This document shows positions 25,776 through 33,905 of a DNA stretch of 64,000 bases, one piece after another. This DNA comes from Bacteroidales bacterium UBA1745 (lineage in GTDB: Bacteria > Bacteroidota > Bacteroidia > Bacteroidales > UBA932). The stretch is taken from NCBI GenBank assembly GCA_002314885.1, contig DCHT01000036.1, forward strand, positions 11,546 through 75,545, given 5' to 3'. Position numbers and translations under genes: made by a program. Position 1 is the stretch's first letter, and every line of letters begins with the position of its first letter. The notes beneath the pieces were generated by a model. The model had not been told where the DNA came from. It did not search any database and saw only the letters and a list, made by a program, of their open reading frames with translations.

Positions 25776-26615
25776 CTACCTGGTGTAGTATTCAGTGCCG
25801 ATGAAGCCGACCTGGCTGAACGCCTTCATATTGTGGCGGATGATCCAGTCGATGTAGTTGAGCATCATCCAGGCGGTTAGGTCGTAGCCTTGGGCATTCA
25901 GATGCCCTCTCAGATAGAAATTGCTGCGGAACTCCTTGTCAGAGTAGTCCGGGGCATATTTGTACAGGTCGATTACGTATGTCTCCGGGAATTTGTCCGC
26001 CATTGACCTGATGAGTTCGTTGAATGGGTCCACGCCTTCCCTGCCACGCGGCATCGTGACCACGAAAATCTTGCAGTCAGGCTGGATGGAGCGTACCTTT
26101 TCGATGATGGAAGGGTACCATTCGCTGAAGACCTCAATGCCGCTCTTCTTTATGTCGTTGACGCCGAGGGCTATCACGTATGCCTGTTTCGGGTCAGTCT
26201 TGGCATCGATATTATTGTTCTTGTTCTGCTTGCCGTCCCAGAACAGTGCAGCCCATCTTTCCGCCCTGAGGCCGCCGCAGGAGTAGTTGTCGCCCTGCGC
26301 ACCCATATAGGCACACATCCTCTGGCCCCACGAGTATTCGTACATATCGAAGTACTTCTTTCCGGTGGAGTCCGCATATTCGAACTCGCCGCTGCAGAGG
26401 GAGTCCCCTATGAAACCCCACTTGTGAATGATGCCGCAATAGCCAGGCTGCTGACGTATTCCGCCCGCAAGAGGCACGTCGTCGCTGCGGTCATTGGTGA
26501 TCATAGGCCATTCCACACAGTTGCGCCAGCTTGTGTAGCTTTCGGCGGATTCGTTCTGTGCATTGCACGCAAGTGCAGCGCAGAATACGCATATTGAGAG
26601 TATTATTCGCTTCAT
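25776..26615 (-). CDS. SGNH/GDSL-family hydrolase (esterase-like), secreted
   Basis: A 279-residue protein with a signal peptide (MKRIILSICVFCAALACNAQ). Block I is FIGDSLCSG with nucleophile Ser72. ALGVNDIKKS gives the G-x-N-D block III, and RGHLNAQGY supplies the C-terminal His. SGNH enzymes remove acyl groups from sugars and other esters. Its position beside the glycan-degradation locus suggests a carbohydrate esterase. It has its own promoter within the 3' end of the GH5-phosphatase gene, so it may also be transcribed from the big operon. Confidence 0.85.
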   Translation of the reverse strand: MKRIILSICVFCAALACNAQNESAESYTSWRNCVEWPMITNDRSDDVPLAGGIRQQPGYCGIIHKWGFIGDSLCSGEFEYADSTGKKYFDMYEYSWGQRMCAYMGAQGDNYSCGGLRAERWAALFWDGKQNKNNNIDAKTDPKQAYVIALGVNDIKKSGIEVFSEWYPSIIEKVRSIQPDCKIFVVTMPRGREGVDPFNELIRSMADKFPETYVIDLYKYAPDYSDKEFRSNFYLRGHLNAQGYDLTAWMMLNYIDWIIRHNMKAFSQVGFIGTEYYTR

Positions 26616-26619
26616 TTCA

Positions 26620-26647
26620 CAAATATAAGTTAATTATTCAGCATCAA
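26620..26647 (-). promoter_or_regulatory. TTG-N17-TATATTTG promoter of the SGNH gene
   Basis: On the minus strand, TTG at 26647-26645 is followed after 17 bases by TATATTTG at 26627-26620. The ATG at 26615 is only four bases further on, again implying a leaderless or nearly leaderless transcript. The -33 part lies inside the end of the upstream gene. Confidence 0.6.
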
Positions 26648-29569
26648 GCTGCGGAAATCACTGAGTTGCTGCTCCGTCACCCCGTAATGAATGAGATAGT
26701 TGCAGCAGCTTTCCTGTATGGTGGAACCACCATAAGTCTCCTTGAAGGTCTTGAGCATCGTGGCGTAGTCATATTTCTCCCCTTCAATGCGGGAGCGCCA
26801 GATGTAGAAAGAGGTGAGTTCGAATTCCTTGCTCAGGTCGCTCTCGCTCAGGCCGAGCACGGCCTCCAGCACAAAGGCCATAGTTCCGGTCCTGTCGGCA
26901 CCGCCGGCGCAATGCATATAGACATTCTTACCAGCCTTGACCTGCTCGTAGATGAAGGAGAAATCCTTTGCGATGGAGCTGTTGCCGGATGCGTTGGAGT
27001 AGCTGGAAGTAGAGTATCTGTTGAAGGTGACACTGCTGCCCAGGGCACTGCCAGTGATGCCGGGAAGGTCTGCATCGGCACGGAAATCCATCTCCGCACC
27101 AATACCAAGGTCATTCAGGAGCACTGCCTTGTCGGCCTCCGTAATGCTGCGTCCGCTGTCCATCTCTCCCCCTCTGAAAATGCGCCCGTAGGCCACTTTC
27201 AGGGCTTTGCCTTTGGAATCTTTATAGGAGCTGGCCCAACCGCCGATATCTCGTACATTGTACAAAGAGGGCGCATATATCATACGCAGCTGCCCGGTCG
27301 GCCTCACCCGGCCGGAGGCTATTGTCTCCGATCCGGAAGATGTAGTGCCACTGACGGTATAGGAATAAGTCACGCCCGGCACAAGGTTCCAGACCTTGAG
27401 GGAGCGGTCGGAACTCTGAAGGGAATAAGTCTTGGTAAAGTTTGACCCATCCGTAACGGTCAGGGACTGGGAGGACAGGGACTTGGAACAGGTCCAGTTG
27501 AGGGTGACTGGCAGCGGATGGTCGCGACGCGGCGATGTGTAGCCACTGGCATTGTAGTAAGAGGACATAGAAGAATAGGAATAATCCCCGTCCTTGTATG
27601 TCACATTGGTCATATAAGCGTGCGCCAGCTCGTTCTCCGTGCAGACTTCCTTGGCGTCCGTCCGAGCCGGCATAGCCTCACCCCTGCGGGCGGCAAAGAT
27701 GGCATCACGAATATCAATTGATGACCAGGTCAGGGTCTCACGGTCGGCCTTTTCCATAAGTCCGTACCAGATAAAGGTCGGCATATTGTACTTGGTAGCC
27801 GTCGCGACGTAGGCGTAGGCCTGCTTGGCCCTTTCGTAATTATTGTTCTTGTCCACCGCACCGAATTCGCCGAGTATGCAAGGAATGCCCTTCTGCACGA
27901 GGTTGTCGTAAACCCTCTTGAGGCGGGTGTTGATCTCGGTCGCCCCATATTCCAGGAATTCCTTTTCATCCTGGCTGGCATCGCTTTGGTTGTAGGCGAA
28001 TCGGTATGGTGCGTATGAGTGCACATCGGCCATAAGATGGCCCTGAACGCTGTCGTTCGGCAGTACGAATGACTTGAGGGAGAGTTCGCTGGTGCTGCCC
28101 GCATAGACGGACACCATCAGGTTTCGGTAGAGGTTGTTGCCGCCGGTGGAGCGCACCAGGTCCACAAAGTCCTGGTTCAGTTTGTTGGCGGCCGCATAGC
28201 TGGCGGCATCGGAGTTGTCCCAGTTGCAGGAAGCGTCCAGAATCTCATTGTAGCCCTGGAATATGAGTTTCGGGCCATAGCCGGCAAAGCGTGTGGCTAT
28301 CTGCTTCCAAAGAAATTTGAAGCGGGCGCTGGTCTTTTCGTAGTCGGCCGGAATGGCCGTGAGCCAGCGGGTGTCCTTGCTGCCGGCATCGTGGTGGGTG
28401 TCGAGTATGCAGTAGAGGCCGCAGTCTATGATATAGTCCACGATCTCCTGAGCCCTTGCCATATATTTCTCATCCACATTGCCCGCATCATCCATAAAAG
28501 GATACCAGGTGACAGGGAAACGTATGGCTTTGAAACCCGCATCCTTGAAGGTCTGAATCAGTTCCCGAGTGACCTTAGGATAGCCCCAGCCGGTCTCGTA
28601 AGCGAAGACCTTGTCGGACGGATACTTCTTGTAATTGTACTCGCAGGCTATGCCGTGGGATTCGAGGGCTCCAGCGAGATTCCATCCCACATAGAAGTTC
28701 TGCACCGCCTCTGCCGCGCTTTCCCAGCCTTCGCCAGGAGTTTCTCCGTCCTTGATAAACATTAGCCCGTCATCCACCGCCTCGAAGGAGTTCACATAGG
28801 CTCGGACCTGGCCGACTTCCGTGGAAACGACTTTTTCGGCATAGCGGTCAGCCGTGCGAAGCGTGAGCCTGAAGCCCTTGGACAGGGATACCGGAGCGGT
28901 CACAATGTAGTACCATTTTCCAGCCTGCAAGCATTTGCCTTCAGGGGCGGAAAGGGTGATCGACTGCACGCCGGACACAACTTTGGCAGTAGGATATTTA
29001 CCGCTGAAAGTGATCTTCACCTTGCCTGCAAGGGCCTCGGAGGCATTTCCTTCCAGCGTGACGCTCTTGATGTCGGAGCGGTTCACAGTGAAGCGGATAC
29101 CGCTGCAGACATTGTAGAAACTCATCACCATATTGCCGGAACGGGCCACGGCGACGGCGGCATCCTTGGCGAAGGATCCCGCCACGGCAAGCTGCTCCGA
29201 CGGTATCGAAGCAGTAATGGTGGAACCCTCGAGGGTGGCCTCTTCGCTGTACGGATACAGACCGTAGATGTCGTCGTTCCCGAACTTGATGGCGCCCGGG
29301 AAATATCCATTGAATGAAGCGGATGACGCTGCCGAGGATATCGAACTCTTCAGCTGCGCGGATTTGTCTCCATAGAAAAATTTGATCTGGTCTCCGCCAT
29401 CCCAGAACATATCTTTACCCCCTTCCTTGACGGCGGTCTTCGTCTCGAGCTTCTCGCCGAAGGACGCAGTCACAGTAATAGGCTGCATAGGCTGCTCTTC
29501 CGGCTTCTCCACGCAGGAGGCCAGCATCACAGACACGGACACCGCCGTCAGGATTCGGGTAAGTTTCAT
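26630..29569 (-). CDS. Fimbrillin-like / GH5 glycosidase / FN3-like / tyrosine-phosphatase-like fusion lipoprotein
   Basis: A 979-residue lipoprotein (SVMLASC, Cys at about 19) in one uninterrupted frame. Residues of about 30-265 look like the fimbrillin-type beta-sandwich found in Bacteroidales lipoproteins (KTAVKEGGKDMFWDGGDQIKFF). Residues of about 285-650 are a GH5 (beta/alpha)8 barrel: GWNLAGALE, DTHHDAG, acid/base Glu442 in GYNE and nucleophile Glu568 in LGEFGA. An FN3-like linker at about 690-765 leads to a Y_phosphatase3-type domain. That domain has NVRDIGGW, YGRIFRGGE and the full HCxxGxxR-TG loop HCAGGADRTG (Cys887, Arg893). Both catalytic sites look intact. The GH5 should cut a beta-linked backbone, while the phosphatase may remove phosphate from the glycan or an inositol/lipid group. 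It is last in the large operon. Confidence 0.9.
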   Translation of the reverse strand: MKLTRILTAVSVSVMLASCVEKPEEQPMQPITVTASFGEKLETKTAVKEGGKDMFWDGGDQIKFFYGDKSAQLKSSISSAASSASFNGYFPGAIKFGNDDIYGLYPYSEEATLEGSTITASIPSEQLAVAGSFAKDAAVAVARSGNMVMSFYNVCSGIRFTVNRSDIKSVTLEGNASEALAGKVKITFSGKYPTAKVVSGVQSITLSAPEGKCLQAGKWYYIVTAPVSLSKGFRLTLRTADRYAEKVVSTEVGQVRAYVNSFEAVDDGLMFIKDGETPGEGWESAAEAVQNFYVGWNLAGALESHGIACEYNYKKYPSDKVFAYETGWGYPKVTRELIQTFKDAGFKAIRFPVTWYPFMDDAGNVDEKYMARAQEIVDYIIDCGLYCILDTHHDAGSKDTRWLTAIPADYEKTSARFKFLWKQIATRFAGYGPKLIFQGYNEILDASCNWDNSDAASYAAANKLNQDFVDLVRSTGGNNLYRNLMVSVYAGSTSELSLKSFVLPNDSVQGHLMADVHSYAPYRFAYNQSDASQDEKEFLEYGATEINTRLKRVYDNLVQKGIPCILGEFGAVDKNNNYERAKQAYAYVATATKYNMPTFIWYGLMEKADRETLTWSSIDIRDAIFAARRGEAMPARTDAKEVCTENELAHAYMTNVTYKDGDYSYSSMSSYYNASGYTSPRRDHPLPVTLNWTCSKSLSSQSLTVTDGSNFTKTYSLQSSDRSLKVWNLVPGVTYSYTVSGTTSSGSETIASGRVRPTGQLRMIYAPSLYNVRDIGGWASSYKDSKGKALKVAYGRIFRGGEMDSGRSITEADKAVLLNDLGIGAEMDFRADADLPGITGSALGSSVTFNRYSTSSYSNASGNSSIAKDFSFIYEQVKAGKNVYMHCAGGADRTGTMAFVLEAVLGLSESDLSKEFELTSFYIWRSRIEGEKYDYATMLKTFKETYGGSTIQESCCNYLIHYGVTEQQLSDFRSLMLNN

Positions 29570-29580
29570 TCTGACTTATA

Positions 29581-30522
29581 TCAGTTAGCAACTACTCCGG
29601 TCATATCAACCGTAAAAGGAAGGAGGTGTCCTCTCTGGAAGTTACCCTTGCCTTTTGGAGCCGTTACATCCTGAGTGAAAGTCTGGTTGTTCACGGTCGT
29701 AACCGTGATGGTACAGGTAATCTGTGACAGATCCACTGGAGCAGTTACAAATACCACGTTGAAATCCGATGTGGTGATGTTCATGTCCGTGACATCCAGA
29801 TTCAATGTTGTGCCTTTGTCGATGTTCGCGTTTGTTGTGGCATCTGTAACCGTGCCGTCCACCTTGGCATAAAGCCGTCTTGCGAAGTACTTGCTCGCAG
29901 CGTTGCTTATCGTGACCATCTTGACCTGGTCTTCTTCCGCCAGGGCCAGATTCTTGATTTTCAAGTTACCATACGCGGCAACGTGATGGAAATTGAAATT
30001 CACTGCGGACGGGAGGGAAGGAAAAGTCTCGGTAACGGCAAACAGATCAATCAGAGGCATGCCGGCAATGTCAGTGTCGACTCCCACTGGACCCTTAGCA
30101 GTAATCTTCTGGTTTATATATGTCTTGTACTCGGTGTATCCGCTGCTGGCAAACTTGGATGGACTTGGAACGCCCGATTTGAGGTAGGTTCCGGCAAAAA
30201 AGTACAATTCCACATTCTTGTCTGCCAAGCTGTAGGTACCGTTGCCAAGTGTCACCGGCTCCACTCCATCTGCGCTGGTAACCTTAATGGTTGAAGCCTT
30301 GTAACCAGACGGAGTTGCTGTCGGGATGGCCGCCGTCATGATTTTTTCGTCTTTAAGGAACTTGACCTGGAATGTCGAAGGATCCAGATAGGACTTAGTT
30401 TCATCATCAGCCATGGTGGCAGTAAAGCTGACTGTGTATTCAGTTTCACTACGATTCTCCTTAGTACAGGACGCCACGATGAGCACTGCGGCCATCGGGA
30501 TAATTGCAAAAATCTTTCTCAT
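29581..30522 (-). CDS. Fimbrillin-family lipoprotein
   Basis: A 313-residue lipoprotein from the ATG at 30522 (MRKIFAIIPMAAVLIVASC). The body has the KSYLDPSTFQVKF-, MPLIDLF- and NFHHVAAYGNLKIKN-type motifs of the fimbrillin/Mfa-like family: two beta-sandwich domains that either polymerise into fimbriae or serve as surface adhesins. Its base composition is more AT-rich than its neighbours. It also contains four CATG motifs in under 1 kb, while flanking genes have practically none, so it looks like a recent insertion into the glycan operon. Confidence 0.82.
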   Translation of the reverse strand: MRKIFAIIPMAAVLIVASCTKENRSETEYTVSFTATMADDETKSYLDPSTFQVKFLKDEKIMTAAIPTATPSGYKASTIKVTSADGVEPVTLGNGTYSLADKNVELYFFAGTYLKSGVPSPSKFASSGYTEYKTYINQKITAKGPVGVDTDIAGMPLIDLFAVTETFPSLPSAVNFNFHHVAAYGNLKIKNLALAEEDQVKMVTISNAASKYFARRLYAKVDGTVTDATTNANIDKGTTLNLDVTDMNITTSDFNVVFVTAPVDLSQITCTITVTTVNNQTFTQDVTAPKGKGNFQRGHLLPFTVDMTGVVAN

Positions 30523-30533
30523 AACGTCAGGCA

Positions 30534-30675
30534 TTAAATTGCAGGCCATTCTTCATCTTCATCAATAACAACAGGATCTACGGAATTGCTTCCGCACAGA
30601 GGGTGTGACAACCTCTAGCAGCTGGGTGGTAACCAGCGGGGCCTCATAGGCCTCAAGATAATCTTTTTTGAGCAT
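30534..30675 (-). pseudogene. Small (about 46-residue) peptide gene with a one-base frameshift
   Basis: From the ATG at 30675 the frame reads MLKKDYLEAYEAPLVTTQLL and stops at 30562. Shifting by one base near the ACACCCTCTG stretch (about 30608-30620) instead gives GSNSVDPVVIDEDEEWPAI and a stop at 30534. This pattern, a Tyr/Ala/Pro-containing N-terminus and an acidic C-terminus, is typical of small peptides encoded just before fimbrillin-like genes in Bacteroidales. The gene fills most of the 173-base gap before 30522. Its function is unknown; the shift may be an assembly error. Confidence 0.45.
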
Positions 30676-30695
30676 AATAAGGGGGTATTTTTTGG

Positions 30696-32141
30696 TTATT
30701 CGAATACTTTGTAGTAGAGTTTCCAGGTCTGGAGTCTGTAGGAGCAGCCGTTGCCGCAGCAGATGTAGCAGGCCTGGTTTGCCTTGGCACCGAAGACTGG
30801 TATGGTCACGAGTTCATAGGTGCTGGAGGCCTTCCTGGTGACAGTAGGAGCTCCAAGGTCCGCAAGGCCCTTGCCAGTCTCCGCATCCACTTCGCTGGAG
30901 ATGTTGATAGGGCCGGCATTGCCGCTGCAGGCGGTGATTTCCACCTTGGAGAGTTTACCAGGCTGAGCAGGCACCTTGACCCAGGCGTAGCCGTTCGCAG
31001 AGCCTACGGTCCATTTGTCGCCGACGTAGGTCCAGCTGGCAGTGTAGCCATTGAACATAAGGCTGAGCAGGCCTGTGCTTGTGTTGGTGGCGCGTCCGTA
31101 TCCGTTGGAGGCCCAGAGCTGGTAGTTCACGCCCTGGTGGCTGAAATCCACGACAGTGCATTTCTTGGACTTGCCCGCCACGGTATCGCCTGTTGTGAGC
31201 GATACGCGGTCACACATAAGGTTCTCCGAAGCGAATGAGTACACCTCGTGGGTGGCACTTTCGTCCTTGGATGAGCAGAGGAAATTAGCCGAAACGATGA
31301 CGGTTGGCCAAGCCACGGTACCCATATTCGATCCGGCCGCACGCTTCACGTCCAGAGCCCTGTCGGCTAACGTAGTCCTGTTGCCCTCGGTGTCCTCGAT
31401 GGTCACGGAAACGGTCTCATAGTTCTGAGGAGCGACCGGAATATAGTAGTCACCGGCCTCATAGTAGATGCCGTCGGCCGTGGAGATGGTCCTGGTATTG
31501 AAATTAATGGTAGAAGCGCCATCCACGCCCACGAAGGTCGGGAACTGGTCGCCATCCTTCCACTGGGCGGACAGCTTGCCGGCGAAGGCCTTGCCGTCCT
31601 TGTCGGTGAGGCTTACCTTGCAGATATCAGTCAGATGGAAGGTCTGACCTCCCTTCTGGACAGTCGCGCCATTACCCTCAAGAGTGAACTTGATGAAACC
31701 GCATATCGAGCGGAGTTCCACCTGGCTGCCCTGAAGTATGCCCACTGCGGCATTGTTCGCGGTGAGCAGAGCGCCGGCCGCCTTTGCCGAGTAGGTCGTC
31801 GGAACGTCCATAGTGAAGCCGTCCTCACCATTATATTCTATGGTATTCACATCCGGTGCATATACCACGTATTTGACTGAAGACTTAGGGCTGATATCGC
31901 CGGAGAATTCACCCTCTGCGGTTGCGGCACCCATATCGAGTCCGAACCTGTGCAGAGTATTCTCCGAATCGACGACCATAAGCCTGTCTGAACTGGCCCA
32001 GGTGGCCTCTGCCCCTGTGACGGTCTCGAAAGTCGCCACGAAAGCAGATGCGCCGCTGTCCTCGATTTCCTCCTCTGCCGGGAGGCAGGAAACTGCCAGA
32101 GCAGAGAGTATTGCAATAGGTATGAATCTATCTGCCTTCAT
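30696..32141 (-). CDS. Surface glycan-binding candidate lipoprotein (fimbrillin-like N-terminus)
   Basis: A 481-residue lipoprotein starting at the ATG at 32141 (AILSALAVSC). The N-terminal half (VTGAEATWASSDRLMVVDSENT, EYNGEDGFTMDVPTTYSAKAAGALLTANN) resembles the fimbrillin-like domain of the GH5 fusion. The C-terminal half is beta-rich with several cysteines and aromatic residues and may bind glycan. It lies four bases after the frameshifted BACON gene in the SusC/D operon. The position fits a surface glycan-binding protein; no enzyme motif was seen. Confidence 0.72.
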   Translation of the reverse strand: MKADRFIPIAILSALAVSCLPAEEEIEDSGASAFVATFETVTGAEATWASSDRLMVVDSENTLHRFGLDMGAATAEGEFSGDISPKSSVKYVVYAPDVNTIEYNGEDGFTMDVPTTYSAKAAGALLTANNAAVGILQGSQVELRSICGFIKFTLEGNGATVQKGGQTFHLTDICKVSLTDKDGKAFAGKLSAQWKDGDQFPTFVGVDGASTINFNTRTISTADGIYYEAGDYYIPVAPQNYETVSVTIEDTEGNRTTLADRALDVKRAAGSNMGTVAWPTVIVSANFLCSSKDESATHEVYSFASENLMCDRVSLTTGDTVAGKSKKCTVVDFSHQGVNYQLWASNGYGRATNTSTGLLSLMFNGYTASWTYVGDKWTVGSANGYAWVKVPAQPGKLSKVEITACSGNAGPINISSEVDAETGKGLADLGAPTVTRKASSTYELVTIPVFGAKANQACYICCGNGCSYRLQTWKLYYKVFE

Positions 32142-32145
32142 AATC

Positions 32146-33899
32146 TTACTGTACTTCTGAATAGGTGAATGTGAAACCGGAAACCAGACGGTCGGCAACG
32201 AAGAAGAGGTAGTACTCCGTATTCGGTTCAGTTGAAGTCAGAGTCATCTGGACTGGAGTAGGCTTTCCAAAGGTGAGCTGGGCATATCCGTCCACGACAT
32301 TCGTCGCAGTGGACTTGGTGGCCGAGGTCACGGCCGTGCTCGTGCCGAGCGTCACGGATGTGGCCCTGTCTGCCGCATTGCCGCAGGTGGCGTCCACCTG
32401 GGTGAGGCGGAAGCCCTTGATTGCAGGCGCCTTGATGTAGAAGTTCCTGCCTCGGATACCGGTCCAGTTATGTATCTTGAGGTTACCATAGCCGGTCTTC
32501 TCCGTGGTGGAAGCGCAAGGACCGAGTTCCAAGGTGTAGGTCTCGCCCACATTCGCGCTGCCGCTCATCTGGAACACGAAGTCCCTGGTGATTCTGGTGT
32601 AAGCACCGGTGTTGATCACTTCTCCGCCGACGCCGTCGTACCATACGGTAGCGGCTCCGGTAGGTTCGCTCTGCTCGGAGTATGGGAATGCCTTGTACGT
32701 TGCGCCTTCAGGTGCGGTGATGCTGACCACTCCTGATGCTCCGGCCCAGGAAATGATCTTCTGGGCTGCGGCCTTCTGGGCCTGGGTGACGATGAGAGTA
32801 GCCTCAACGCCTTCCGTGATCACGAACTTCAGAGTATCGCAGTAGGCGTGGCCGCTCTTGTTGGCGCCCAGGGTGCGGAGGGTGATAGTCTTCTCAAGCG
32901 CCGACGCAGTGGTCAGGTCGAGATTGAACCACGCCTGAGCGTCGGCTCCACGCTGATGGTGATTCCGGAAGCCTGGGATATCGTGAGGTCGATGCAGCGC
33001 TTTTCATCTATCTTGACCTGGAGAGTTGTCTCCTTGGTGAGGTCATTGTTCAGGCCGAGGGTCTGGATGTGGATGTCCGCATCGCCTGTGCCGCTGAGTT
33101 TGTCGATGCTCAACCAAGACTTGACACTGTCGTCATAACCCACCACGTTCCAAACCTTTGTAGAGGAGTTGCACTTCACGGTCAGGGTCTGGGTCTCGGC
33201 CTCGCTCGCCTTGAAGCTCAGGCTCCTGCTGCTGATGGAGAATTCCACGCCAGGGGCCTGGGACACAGTCAGAGTGGCGCTGTGCACGCGGTCGATCCTG
33301 ACACATATTGAAGCCTCGCGGGTGTCGATTTCCTCGTTCATCTCGAGGGTCTTGACGGTGATTTCCTCCATACCGCTGCCGCTGGTCTGCGAGAAACTGA
33401 GCCAGGAAGGAATCACGGATTCGCTCTCGTCGATGCTCCAGGCCTTGCTGGTCACGACCTTGAAAGTCTTCTCGTCAAGCGGACCTCCGAACGCGAGCAG
33501 GTCCTCGGAGAGACTCACGCTGCGCTCCGGGTCGCTGTACTGCTTGATCACCAGTTTTGCCACTGCGTCTCCGCTCACGAAGCTCAGCACGGCCATACGC
33601 TTGCTGTCGTACGGATTGGTCTCGACTGTCTTGAAATTGACGACGGCATTGCCCGTACCGGAAGTCGCATCGATCTCAAGCCACGCCTTCATACCATCGG
33701 AGTAGTCCTTGATGACCCATTCTCCCTCGGTCAAGACCTCCACGCTGCCGCTCTGGCCCTGGTCACAGACGAACTCAAGGCTGGAGGTGGACAGCTTGAT
33801 CTCATCGCGCTTTTCCGGTTCGACCGGATTGTCGCAGGAAACCGCAACGGCCAGAAGGGCCGCAAGCGCCATATATATCTTTGTTCTTTTCATATCCAT
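32146..33899 (-). pseudogene. BACON-domain lipoprotein interrupted by a one-base frameshift
   Basis: The frame from 33899 encodes a lipoprotein signal (LLAVAVSC) and three BACON-type repeats of about 85 residues, each ending in a LTVSQAPG-like strand. It then stops at 32913 after a non-homologous tail. A second frame takes over at about 32,940 with AQAWFNLDLTTASALEKTITLRTLGANK-like sequence and continues to 32146 as the expected C-terminal domain (about 265 residues). One missing base near 32,940-32,943 restores a protein of about 583 residues. BACON proteins are surface glycan-binding parts of polysaccharide loci. Whether the break is real or an assembly error is open. Confidence 0.8.
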
Positions 33900-33905
33900 A
33901 ACTTT

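Noticed and set aside
26531..27445. A 304-residue plus-strand open frame across the phosphatase domain
   Set aside because: It is antisense to the well-supported GH5-phosphatase fusion and shows no domain or signal of its own.
32913..32945. Programmed ribosomal frameshift in the BACON gene
   Set aside because: No slippery heptamer or downstream structure was recognised; a lost base is the simpler explanation.
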